A DNA stretch of 14,383 nt, from the NCBI GenBank assembly GCA_900550205.1, contig URRJ01000041.1, forward strand, positions 1-14,383, read 5' to 3'. Below are positions 1-6,395 of this stretch, in pieces; position 1 is the stretch's first letter; each line of letters begins with the position of its first letter. Below the pieces are notes generated by a model. That model was not told the DNA's origin, did no database searches, and worked only from the letters and a program-made list of their open reading frames with translations. The translations under genes were made by a program, and so were the position numbers. The stretch comes from an uncultured Collinsella sp. (lineage in GTDB: Bacteria; Actinomycetota; Coriobacteriia; Coriobacteriales; Coriobacteriaceae).

Positions 1-3000
1 CCAAATGGAATCGCGCGCCGCGGCACCCGAGCCGCCGTTATGGCCGCTGATCAAAATCTTGTCGGCGGCACCCTTGGCCACGCCGGGAGCGATGGTGCCG
101 ACGCCGGCCTCGCTGACTAGCTTGACCGACACGCGCGCACCGGGGTTGGCGTTCTTAAGATCGAAGATAAGCTCCGCCAGGTCCTCGATGGAGTAGATGT
201 CGTGGTGCGGCGGAGGCGAGATCAGGCCGATACCGGGCGTGGACTGACGGACCTCGGCGATCCAGGGGTAGACCTTCTTGCCGGGCAGGTGGCCGCCCTC
301 GCCGGGTTTGGCGCCCTGGGCCATCTTGATCTGAATCTCGAAGGCGCTGCACAGGTAGCGGCTCGTCACGCCAAAGCGCGCGCTTGCCACCTGCTTGATG
401 GCGGAGTTCTTGGAGTCACCGTTGGCCAGCGGGGTCTCGCGACGCGGGTCCTCGCCGCCCTCGCCCGAGTTGGAACGGCCATGCAGGCGGTTCATGGCGA
501 TGGCCATGCACTCGTGTGCCTCTTTGCTGATGGAGCCATACGACATGGCACCGGTGTTAAAGCGGCGGACAATGTTGAGCGCAGGCTCGACCTCGTCGAG
601 CGAAACCGGCGTGCGGCCGCTGGCATCAAAGTCCAGCAGGTCGCGCAGGCGCACGGCACGGCCGGTGCGGTGCAGACGGGCGCTGTACTCCTTAAAGGTG
701 TCGTAGCTGTCCTCGCGGCAGGCGGTCTGCAGCAAGTAGACAGTCTGCGGATCGATAAGGTGATCCTCGCCGCCGAGCGGGCGCCACTTGGTCAGACCCA
801 GCGTGGGCAGCTGATCGGGAGCCGGGCTCTTAAGGATAGCGAGCGCGGCATCGTAGCGCTCGTTTTGCTCGCGCTCGACGTCCTCGACGCCCATACCGCC
901 CACACGGCTCACCGTGCCGGCGAAGTACGCGTTGACGAACTCCGGCGTAAAGCCCACGGCCTCGAAGATCTGCGCCGAATGGTAGCTCTGCACCGTGGAG
1001 ATGCCCATCTTGGACATGATGGAAACGATGCCGGCGGTCGCAGCCTTGTTGTAGTTGACGATGCCCTGCTCGGCCGTCACATCCAGGTCGCCGCGTGCCG
1101 CCAAATCGCGGATGCACGCATGCGCGTTATACGGATAGATGCCGCTCGCGGAGTAGCCCACCAGCGCCGCAAAGTCATGCGGGGACACGGCGTCGCCGCA
1201 CTCCACCACGATGTCGGCAAAGGTACGCACGCCGGCGCGGATCAGGTGGTTGTGCACGCAGCCCACGGCGAGTAGCGACGGCACGGGTACCTCGCCCACT
1301 CCGGCACGATCGCTCAACACCACGATGTTCACGCCGTCGCGGACCGCAGCCTCAATGTCCTCTGCAAGCTGCTTGAGCGCAGCCTGCAGCGCGCCCTCGC
1401 CGGCATCGCGGCGGTAGACAGCACGGAAACGGCGGGTCTTAAAGCCCACGTGGTCGATGGCGCAGATGCGGTTGAACTCCTCCTCGCTCAGCAGCGGACG
1501 CTCCAAGCGCACCAGCTGGCAGGCCGTGCGGGAATCCTCGAGCAGGTTGCCGTGGTTGCCCAGGTAGAGCGTGGTCGAGGTGACCATATGCTCGCGAAGG
1601 GCATCGATGGGCGGGTTCGTGACCTGGGCGAACAGCTGATAGAAGTAGTCGAAGAACGAACGCGTCTTCTTGGACAGGCAGGCCAGCGGCGCGTCGATCC
1701 CCATCGAGGCGAGCGGGGCCTTGCCCTGCTGGGCCATGGGACGCACGACCTCGTCGACGTCATCCCAGTGGTAGCCAAGCTTGGCCATGCGCACGGCGGC
1801 AGGTACCTCGGCGTCCTCGGCGGGCGTTGCCGCGGCAGGCCTATCGAGCGCGTCGACGGTCAGCGTCTCCTCGGCAATCCAATCACGGTAGGGCTTTTCC
1901 TTGGCGTAACGGGCGCGCAGCTCGTCGTTGTAGATAACGCGGCCGCGGGCAAAGTCGACCTCGAGCATCTGGCCCGGCCCCAGACAGCCGCTCGTCAGGA
2001 TGTTCTCGGGGCTTACCTCGATGGTGCCCACCTCGCTTGCCAGCATAAAGCGACCGTCACGCGTCACATAGTAGCGGGCAGGACGCAAGCCGTTACGGTC
2101 GAGGGCGGCGCCCAGCGTGCGACCGTCGGTAAAGGCGATGGCCGCCGGGCCGTCCCACGGCTCCATAAGCATGGACTGGTAGGCGTCGTAGGCGCGGCGC
2201 TCCTCACTCAGGCTGTCGTTGTGGTCCCACGGCTCGGGCAGCAGCATGGACGCGGCACGCGTGAGCGGGCGACCGTTCATGACCAGGAACTCAAGCACAT
2301 TGTCCAGAATCGCGGAATCGGAACCCTCGCGGTTGATGATGGGCATCACGCGCTCAAGATCGTGCTGCAGCACGGGGCTGTACAGGTTGGGCTCGCGGGC
2401 GCGGATCCAGTTGACGTTGCCCTTGAGGGTGTTGATCTCGCCGTTGTGGATGATAAAGCGGTTGGGGTGCGCGCGCTCCCAGCTGGGCGTGGTGTTGGTG
2501 GAGTAGCGCGAGTGGACGAGCGCCACGGCCGTTTTGACGGCGGCGTCGTTGAGGTCAATGAAGAAGCGGCGCATCTGCGTGGCGACCAGCATGCCCTTGT
2601 ACACGATGGTGCGAGAGCTCATGGAGCACACATAGAAGATCTTGTCGCGCAGGGCAAACTCGGCGTCGGCCTTCTTTTCGATGGTGCGGCGGCACACGTA
2701 CAGTCGGCGCTCGAAGGCATCGCCGGCGGGCGTGTCGTCCGGACGGCCCAGGAAGGCCTGCAGGATAGTGGGCATGCAGGCGCGGGCCGTCTCGCCCAGG
2801 TCGTGCGGGTCGACCGGCACCTCGCGCCAAAAGAGCAGCGGCACGCCGGCCTCGGCACAGCCCTCCTCAAACACGCGGCGGGCATCCTCTACGCCCTTGT
2901 CGTCCTGCGGGAAGAACAGCATGGCCACGCCATAGTCGCCCTCTGCCGGCAGAATCTGGCCGCACTTTTGAGCCTCTTTACGGAAAAAGTGATGCGGAAC

Positions 3001-3207
3001 CTGGAACAGGATGCCAGCGCCGTCGCCGGTGTTCTTCTCGAGTCCTGTGCCACCGCGGTGCTCCAAGTTGACCAGAATGGACAGCGCATCGTCCAGAATC
3101 TGGTGATGGCGCTCACCGTTGATATCGGCAAGCGCGCCGATGCCACATGCATCGTGGTCGAATTCGGGGCGATAAAGGCCCTGCTGCTGAGCGGAATCTG
3201 CCTGCAT
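1..3207 (-). CDS. gltB: Glutamate synthase large subunit, 5' part (gene runs off left edge)
   Basis: Ferredoxin- or NADPH-dependent glutamate synthase makes glutamate from glutamine and 2-oxoglutarate in the cytoplasm. The first 1069 residues are visible; the family is usually about 1500, so roughly the last third is outside. The start is the ATG at 3205-3207, preceded by GGGGAGG at a 7-base spacing. The catalytic cysteine is C21 in DACGIGAL, so a 20-residue propeptide would be removed, as is normal for this class II amidotransferase. Further family blocks follow: LVHSRYSTNT and NGEINTLKGN in the glutaminase domain, then GAMSYGSIS (about residue 885), SNSGEGGED (about 910) and ISGHNGGSGA near the edge in the FMN synthase domain. 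The 3Fe-4S cysteines and GXGXG domain would lie beyond position 1. The frame is intact throughout. It is divergent from mntH. Whether a small subunit gltD follows cannot be seen. Confidence 0.97.
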   Translation of the reverse strand, partial: MQADSAQQQGLYRPEFDHDACGIGALADINGERHHQILDDALSILVNLEHRGGTGLEKNTGDGAGILFQVPHHFFRKEAQKCGQILPAEGDYGVAMLFFPQDDKGVEDARRVFEEGCAEAGVPLLFWREVPVDPHDLGETARACMPTILQAFLGRPDDTPAGDAFERRLYVCRRTIEKKADAEFALRDKIFYVCSMSSRTIVYKGMLVATQMRRFFIDLNDAAVKTAVALVHSRYSTNTTPSWERAHPNRFIIHNGEINTLKGNVNWIRAREPNLYSPVLQHDLERVMPIINREGSDSAILDNVLEFLVMNGRPLTRAASMLLPEPWDHNDSLSEERRAYDAYQSMLMEPWDGPAAIAFTDGRTLGAALDRNGLRPARYYVTRDGRFMLASEVGTIEVSPENILTSGCLGPGQMLEVDFARGRVIYNDELRARYAKEKPYRDWIAEETLTVDALDRPAAATPAEDAEVPAAVRMAKLGYHWDDVDEVVRPMAQQGKAPLASMGIDAPLACLSKKTRSFFDYFYQLFAQVTNPPIDALREHMVTSTTLYLGNHGNLLEDSRTACQLVRLERPLLSEEEFNRICAIDHVGFKTRRFRAVYRRDAGEGALQAALKQLAEDIEAAVRDGVNIVVLSDRAGVGEVPVPSLLAVGCVHNHLIRAGVRTFADIVVECGDAVSPHDFAALVGYSASGIYPYNAHACIRDLAARGDLDVTAEQGIVNYNKAATAGIVSIMSKMGISTVQSYHSAQIFEAVGFTPEFVNAYFAGTVSRVGGMGVEDVEREQNERYDAALAILKSPAPDQLPTLGLTKWRPLGGEDHLIDPQTVYLLQTACREDSYDTFKEYSARLHRTGRAVRLRDLLDFDASGRTPVSLDEVEPALNIVRRFNTGAMSYGSISKEAHECMAIAMNRLHGRSNSGEGGEDPRRETPLANGDSKNSAIKQVASARFGVTSRYLCSAFEIQIKMAQGAKPGEGGHLPGKKVYPWIAEVRQSTPGIGLISPPPHHDIYSIEDLAELIFDLKNANPGARVSVKLVSEAGVGTIAPGVAKGAADKILISGHNGGSGAAARDSIW

Positions 3208-3390
3208 CGCGATCCTCCCCTAGATATTAGACAGTCAGTTGAATAGGCATACTAGAAGCATCGCCGGCCCGTTGTGTTTCCCGCCCGTTTCGAAACAATT
3301 GCGTAACGCGCGCCCTACGAGTGGGTACCGCCGACCTCAAGGGCGACAACTAGGACCACAGGTTCGGCCTGTAAGCCCACCGCTTCAAAC
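3208..3390. other. gltB upstream region, no gene
   Basis: This stretch between the gltB start and the first hairpin repeat holds no credible gene. It carries the gltB ribosome binding site (GGGGAGG on the minus strand). I could not place a convincing sigma-70 promoter for gltB. The only marked sequences are the palindrome GTTTCGAAAC at 3287-3296 and GCGTAACGC at 3301-3309, described separately, and a small ACAGG/CCTGT hairpin at 3358-3372. Confidence 0.5.
3287..3307. promoter_or_regulatory. Possible nitrogen-type operator upstream of gltB
   Basis: The sequence shows GTTTCGAAAC, then six bases, then GTAAC. Actinobacterial GlnR boxes are built from GTnAC and GAAAC half sites with six bases between, and gltB is a plausible nitrogen-regulated gene. 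Here the half-sites are in the reversed order or orientation compared with the textbook box, so this is only a suggestive match. Whether this organism has GlnR is unknown. Confidence 0.2.
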
Positions 3391-3607
3391 ATCTCAATCT
3401 GTAACAGTAAGACCCGATTTCGATGACTAACTGTTACAGATTGAGATTTTCTGCAGGACGGTTTTGGTTTGTCTCGATCTGTAACACGAAGGGTCGGTTT
3501 TGGCGGTCAGCCGTTACAGATCGAGATATTCCATAGGACCATTTCTTCCCGTCTTGATCTGTAACACCTAGACCCAATTTCCATCCCTAGTTGTTACAGA
3601 TCAAGAC
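3391..3607. repeat. Upstream hairpin array: three 57-bp inverted-repeat units, 80-bp period
   Basis: Three units lie at 3391-3447, 3471-3527 and 3551-3607. Each has two 16-base arms of the form NTCTYRATCTGTAACA and its reverse complement, separated by a 25-base centre. Units start exactly 80 bases apart with 23-base linkers. Unit 1 arms (ATCTCAATCTGTAACA) and unit 3 arms (GTCTTGATCTGTAACA) are perfectly complementary. Unit 2 has an A-C mismatch at the inner end and a G-T at the outer end. Base changes at arm positions 5-6 are matched by complementary changes in the opposite arm. The centres resemble each other (AGACCC then a TTT run in units 1 and 3). No T-tract follows the stems, so they are not classical intrinsic terminators. 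The array lies between divergent gltB and mntH. The function is unknown to me. Confidence 0.95.
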
Positions 3608-3665
3608 ATTTCGGCAACCCCCCTTTCACCATCCAATTCAAATACAACAATTTTGTTAGTCTTAG

Positions 3666-3694
3666 TTAACTTTTAAGCCTAAAACGGGTATCCT
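3666..3694 (+). promoter_or_regulatory. Candidate mntH promoter with overlapping palindrome
   Basis: TTAACT (3666-3671) and TATCCT (3689-3694) are spaced by 17 bases and could be -35 and -10 elements; each matches 4 of 6 consensus bases. The spacer starts inside TTTTAAGCCTAAAA (3671-3684), a near-palindrome (12 of 14 positions symmetric). Its TTAAGCCTAA core is reminiscent of DtxR/MntR-type metalloregulator boxes. A second AT-rich motif, GTTAGTCTTAGTTAAC, lies just upstream at 3655-3670. A metal-responsive operator is what one expects before a manganese transporter, but the match is by eye only. Confidence 0.35.
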
Positions 3695-3730
3695 TTGCGA
3701 CGTCAAACAAACGGCACGCAGGAGCTCACC

Positions 3731-4987
3731 ATGCTCAACCATCTCAAACAACACTTTGGCTCCCGGCGCACCGGTGGTCACGGAGGCCTAGACATTGCGC
3801 GGCATATCGGCCCCGGGCTGCTCGTGACCGTCGGCTTTATCGACCCGGGCAACTGGGCCTCCAATATGGCCGCCGGCTCACAGTTTGGCTACGCGCTGCT
3901 GTGGATCGTCACGCTGTCCACGATCATGCTCATCGTGCTGCAGCACAACGCTGCACACCTGGGTATCGCAACAGGTGCCTGTCTTGCCGAGGCCACGACG
4001 CGCTACCTCCCCCGCTTCGTTGGACGCGCGGTACTCGCCAGTGCCTATCTCGCAACCATCGCCACCGCCATGGCCGAAGTCCTGGGCGGCGCGATTGCAC
4101 TTCAAATGCTCTTTGGGCTGCCCGTGCGCGCGGGCTGCGTCATCGTGGCGGCAGTATCGATGGCGATGCTCATGACGAGCTCCTATAAGCGCGCCGAGCG
4201 ATGGATCATCGCCTTCGTCGGCGTGGTAGGACTCTCGTTTTTGGCCGAGCTTGCGCTGGTCAAGGTCGACTGGCCGCAGGCCGCCGCAAGCTGGATCACA
4301 CCCAGTATGCCCACCGGCTCGGCCGCGATTATCGTGAGTGTCCTGGGTGCGGTCGTTATGCCACACAACCTTTTTCTGCACTCCGAGGTCATCCAATCCA
4401 TGCACTTCGAAGGCCAAGGCGAGCAGGTTATCGAAGAGCGTCTGCGCTACGAGCTCTTCGACACGCTCTTTTCGATGGGCGTGGGTTGGGCAATCAACTC
4501 GGCCATGGTCATCCTGGCCGCGACGACTTTCTTTGCGCACGGCATGGTCGTAGACGACCTCGCCGTCGCAGCGGCCACGCTCTCCCCCATCTTGGGCCCG
4601 GCAAGCTCGACCATCTTTGCCGTGGCGCTGCTGTTTGCGGGCCTCTCGAGTAGTGTGACGGCGGGCATGGCGGCGGGCACCATCACCGCGGGCATGTTCG
4701 ACGAGGAATACGACATCCACGACCGACATTCCTCGATTGGGGTGGTGGCCTGTTTCGTCGGCGCAGTGACGGCGTGTCTGGTCGTCCCAAATCCTTTTGA
4801 AGGTCTCATCTGGAGTCAGGCACTGCTGTCGCTTCAGCTGCCGATTACGGTCTTTGTGCTCATACGACTCACCAGTTCACCCCGCGTCATGGGCAAATAC
4901 GCCAACTCGCGCCCACTCAACGCGCTGCTCATAGGGATCGGTGTCGTCGTAACGACTCTCGACATCGTGCTGCTGACCGGGATGTAA
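3731..4987 (+). CDS. mntH: Nramp-family divalent metal (Mn2+/Fe2+) transporter
   Basis: Proton-coupled uptake of Mn2+ (and Fe2+) across the cytoplasmic membrane. The 418-residue protein is largely hydrophobic with about 11 membrane segments, the usual Nramp architecture. The two unwound-helix metal-binding motifs are present: DPGNW at residues 38-42 (TM1) and MPHN at 210-213 (TM6). The conserved Asp, Asn and Met ligands indicate a transition-metal rather than a magnesium-type Nramp. HSEV follows MPHN as in the family. I chose the ATG at 3731 because AGGAG (3720-3724) sits 6 bases upstream. A TTG at 3695 would add 12 residues, but it lies at the putative -10 element. The gene stands alone on the plus strand, divergent from gltB and convergent with the rubredoxin gene, bracketed by hairpin arrays. 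No yybP-ykoY type manganese riboswitch was recognised upstream. Confidence 0.95.
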   Translation: MLNHLKQHFGSRRTGGHGGLDIARHIGPGLLVTVGFIDPGNWASNMAAGSQFGYALLWIVTLSTIMLIVLQHNAAHLGIATGACLAEATTRYLPRFVGRAVLASAYLATIATAMAEVLGGAIALQMLFGLPVRAGCVIVAAVSMAMLMTSSYKRAERWIIAFVGVVGLSFLAELALVKVDWPQAAASWITPSMPTGSAAIIVSVLGAVVMPHNLFLHSEVIQSMHFEGQGEQVIEERLRYELFDTLFSMGVGWAINSAMVILAATTFFAHGMVVDDLAVAAATLSPILGPASSTIFAVALLFAGLSSSVTAGMAAGTITAGMFDEEYDIHDRHSSIGVVACFVGAVTACLVVPNPFEGLIWSQALLSLQLPITVFVLIRLTSSPRVMGKYANSRPLNALLIGIGVVVTTLDIVLLTGM

Positions 4988-5014
4988 CGAGGCCGCATGC
5001 CCACCCAGTCAAAC

Positions 5015-5310
5015 GTCTCGATCTGTAACATCTAGACCTGCTTTTGATGTCTAGATGTTACAGATCGAGATCATTCCGAGGGACAGCTCCGTTTGTCTCA
5101 ATCTGTAACACGTAGACCCCGTTTTCACTGCTAGATGTTACAGATTGAGATCTTCTGCCGGACGGTTTTGGTTTGTCTTGATCTGTAACAAGTGGGCCCA
5201 ATTTCCACTTCTAGATGTTACAGATCGAGACATTTCTTCAGCCCCAACCTTTTGTCTCGATCTGTAACAGATGGACCCGTTTTGAGCCGCCACATGTTAC
5301 AGATTGAGAC
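5015..5310. repeat. Downstream hairpin array: four 57-bp inverted-repeat units, 80-bp period
   Basis: Four units of the same family as upstream of mntH lie at 5015-5071, 5095-5151, 5175-5231 and 5254-5310, spaced 80, 80 and 79 bases start to start. Unit 4 is the most perfect: pairing extends inward through TCTAGAC/GTCTAGA, giving a 23-bp stem with an 11-base loop and only a terminal G-T pair. Arm variants are CG (unit 4), CA (5), TG (6) and CG (7) at positions 5-6. Units 6 and 7 have one internal pair each that would be G-U on the plus strand. The linker after unit 5 matches the linker after unit 1 at 21 of 23 positions. The array lies between convergent mntH and the rubredoxin gene, starting 28 bases past the mntH stop. 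It could be in the mntH mRNA 3' end, but there is no U-tract. Confidence 0.95.
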
Positions 5311-5378
5311 AAACAGTCGGCCGGACTCACGACAGACAGGATCGGCTAACTGCAGCCGTAATCTCTTGGGGACGGAGG

Positions 5379-5415
5379 AAAAGGACCCCGGCCGGGATGA
5401 CCGACCGGGGTCCTT
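5379..5415 (-). terminator. Intrinsic terminator of the rubredoxin transcript
   Basis: An 11-bp GC-rich stem, AAGGACCCCGG (5381-5391) with CCGGGGTCCTT (5405-5415), encloses a 13-base loop. Read on the minus strand it ends in TTTTCC, a short U-tract, and it lies 40 bases past the rubredoxin stop. On the plus strand no T-run follows, so it suits the minus direction. The flank shares a 13-base core (GGACGGAGGAAAA, 5370-5382) with the hairpin at 12447. Confidence 0.75.
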
Positions 5416-5454
5416 GGACAGAGCTATGTTCGGCTTTCGCCGTGTGCCTGCGAG

Positions 5455-5598
5455 CTACTCCTCGACGAGCTCAAACTGATCGGGACCGACGCCGCACACC
5501 GGGCATACGTAGTCCTCGGGCAGCTCGGGCGTGTCGACCTCAACCTCGTAACCGCAAACGGTGCACACGAACTTATACGTCTTCTTCTCCTCAGCCAT
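5455..5598 (-). CDS. Rubredoxin, short-loop form
   Basis: A 47-residue one-iron electron carrier of the cytoplasm. Two CxxC knuckles that bind Fe are clear: CTVCGYE (C12, C15) and CPVCGVG (C32, C35), with the family block LPEDYVCPVCGVGPDQFE. Only 16 residues separate the two knuckles. Classical rubredoxins have a longer connecting segment of roughly 26-29 residues, so this resembles the compact rubredoxin domain at the end of rubrerythrin. The start ATG at 5596-5598 has GAGGAG 6 bases upstream. It has its own likely promoter, and a terminator follows. The flavin reductase gene lies immediately upstream on the same strand, and the pair probably works together: NAD(P)H to flavin to rubredoxin, then to an acceptor such as a flavodiiron protein, rubrerythrin or superoxide reductase encoded elsewhere. 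Confidence 0.93.
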   Translation of the reverse strand: MAEEKKTYKFVCTVCGYEVEVDTPELPEDYVCPVCGVGPDQFELVEE

Positions 5599-5641
5599 GA
5601 TGTTCTCCTCTCGAACGTGACTGCTGGTGTACTTACTTATT

Positions 5642-5669
5642 AGTATATATTCTCAATAATATTATGCAA
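5642..5669 (-). promoter_or_regulatory. Likely promoter of the rubredoxin gene
   Basis: On the minus strand TTGCAT (5664-5669) and TATACT (5642-5647, 5 of 6 matches to TATAAT) are spaced 16 bases, about 45 bases before the start codon. The region 5636-5665 is strikingly AT-rich compared with the rest of the window and contains symmetric TTATT/AATAA and TAATATTA sequences. These could bind a redox or metal regulator; which one cannot be said. Confidence 0.55.
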
Positions 5670-5686
5670 GTAGTTCTGCAGCATTT

Positions 5687-6190
5687 CTACCCTTGGTACG
5701 AAGACGCCCTCGGAGGCGTCTTGCCCTTCAGCACCTTGTGGTAGTAGTCATAGGTCAACGGTGTCTCGCCGCTCAGACGCTCGGCATCCTCAACCTCGCC
5801 GATAAACAGCAGGTGCGTGCCCACGTCCACGGTGTCGATCAGACGGCAACTAAACAGCGCTGCCGCGTGCTCGGGCACATAGGGCATGCCAAGGGCAGTC
5901 TCGCGGGTCTCGTACTTGGCAAACTTGTCATAGTCGCTGCTGGTGCGGAACCCAAAGTTGCCAATGTAGAGCATATCGGCCGTCTGATCGATCACGGTCA
6001 GCGCAAAGGCCTTGGCGGACGAGATAACACCAGACGTGACATTTTCCTTATTCACGGCAACCGAGATGCGCGGCGGCGTAGACGTCACCTGCACCGCCGT
6101 GTTGATGACGCAGCCGGCGCGCAGCCCATCGGCCGCGGCGCTCACCACATACAGGCCGCTCGGCATCGTAAAGAACGCAGTTTTGTCCAT
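5687..6190 (-). CDS. Flavin reductase domain protein (Hrb-like flavin domain)
   Basis: A 167-residue FMN-binding split-barrel protein of the flavin reductase (DIM6/NTAB) family that passes electrons from NAD(P)H to flavin or a partner. Family features seen are GCVINTAVQVTSTPP (residues 26-40, typical FMN-binding stretch), VAVNKENVTS (44-53), HLLFIGEVEDAE (126-137) and a C-terminal YDYYHKVLKGKTP (147-159). In Moorella-type high-molecular-weight rubredoxin (Hrb), a domain with this kind of ending is followed directly by a rubredoxin domain. Here the protein stops after ASSYQG, and the rubredoxin is a separate downstream gene 88 bases away. I chose the ATG at 6188-6190, with GGGGAG upstream. An in-frame GTG at 6239-6241 would add 17 residues, but it falls at the end of the terminator of the gene before. 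Confidence 0.88.
   Translation of the reverse strand: MDKTAFFTMPSGLYVVSAAADGLRAGCVINTAVQVTSTPPRISVAVNKENVTSGVISSAKAFALTVIDQTADMLYIGNFGFRTSSDYDKFAKYETRETALGMPYVPEHAAALFSCRLIDTVDVGTHLLFIGEVEDAERLSGETPLTYDYYHKVLKGKTPPRASSYQG
5701..5722 (-). other. Hairpin within the last codons of the flavin reductase gene
   Basis: AAGACGCC and GGCGTCTT form a perfect 8-bp stem with a 6-base loop, in the codons for KTPPRAS just before the stop. No U-tract follows. It might slow decay or limit readthrough towards the rubredoxin gene, or be a by-product of codon choice. Confidence 0.3.
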
Positions 6191-6241
6191 AACGATCACT
6201 CCCCTAACCCGGGTTGGAACCTCATGGAAGTATGTACCCAC

Positions 6242-6274
6242 AAAAAGGCGGCGCCCATAATGGACCCCGCCTTT
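6242..6274 (-). terminator. Intrinsic terminator of the smpB transcript
   Basis: On the minus strand the stem AAAGGCGG/CCGCCTTT (8 bp) is followed by a run of five T. It lies about 120 bases past the smpB stop and just upstream of the flavin reductase gene, so it separates the two transcription units. Confidence 0.75.
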
Positions 6275-6317
6275 GAGACATATGTGTCAGAACAGTACGA
6301 AAGATGAGACACCCGCA

Positions 6318-6382
6318 GTTGCGGTGAAATAGAGACTGAATAGCCCCTCAAACAGGCAAAACAGTCCGTATTCCACCGCAAC
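6318..6382 (-). repeat. Long imperfect hairpin downstream of smpB
   Basis: Two 21-base arms, 6318-6338 and 6362-6382, match as inverted repeats at 18 of 21 positions around a 23-base loop. The outer 9 bp (GTTGCGGTG/CACCGCAAC) are perfect. Read as minus-strand RNA, two of the three mismatches become G-U pairs, leaving one C-C mismatch, so a structure in the smpB 3' untranslated region is likely. It lies 14 bases after the smpB stop and before the terminator. No relation to the arrays around mntH was seen. Confidence 0.6.
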
Positions 6383-6395
6383 TTATGAAGGGTGG

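Noticed and set aside
202..1275. Plus-strand 357-codon open frame
   Set aside because: Also antisense to gltB, with Ala/Gly/His/Arg-rich composition and no recognisable motif.
1450..3246. Plus-strand 598-codon open frame
   Set aside because: It is antisense to gltB, whose minus-strand frame shows clear family motifs. Long antisense frames are common in GC-rich genes.
3608..3730. Manganese (yybP-ykoY) riboswitch before mntH
   Set aside because: The leader after the putative promoter is only about 30-40 bases and shows none of the expected structure.
3878..4729. Minus-strand 283-codon open frame opposite mntH
   Set aside because: The plus strand encodes Nramp motifs DPGN and MPHN in the same region; the antisense product is Asp/His/Arg-rich without membrane segments.
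3391..5310. CRISPR array
   Set aside because: The repeated part is itself an inverted repeat with variable arms, the linkers between units are related to each other rather than unique, and a transporter gene interrupts the series. No cas genes are present.
5599..5686. Frameshift splitting one Hrb gene into flavin reductase and rubredoxin
   Set aside because: The gap has a promoter-like, AT-rich sequence and a proper ribosome binding site for rubredoxin, and the flavin reductase ends cleanly, so these are two genes rather than one broken gene.
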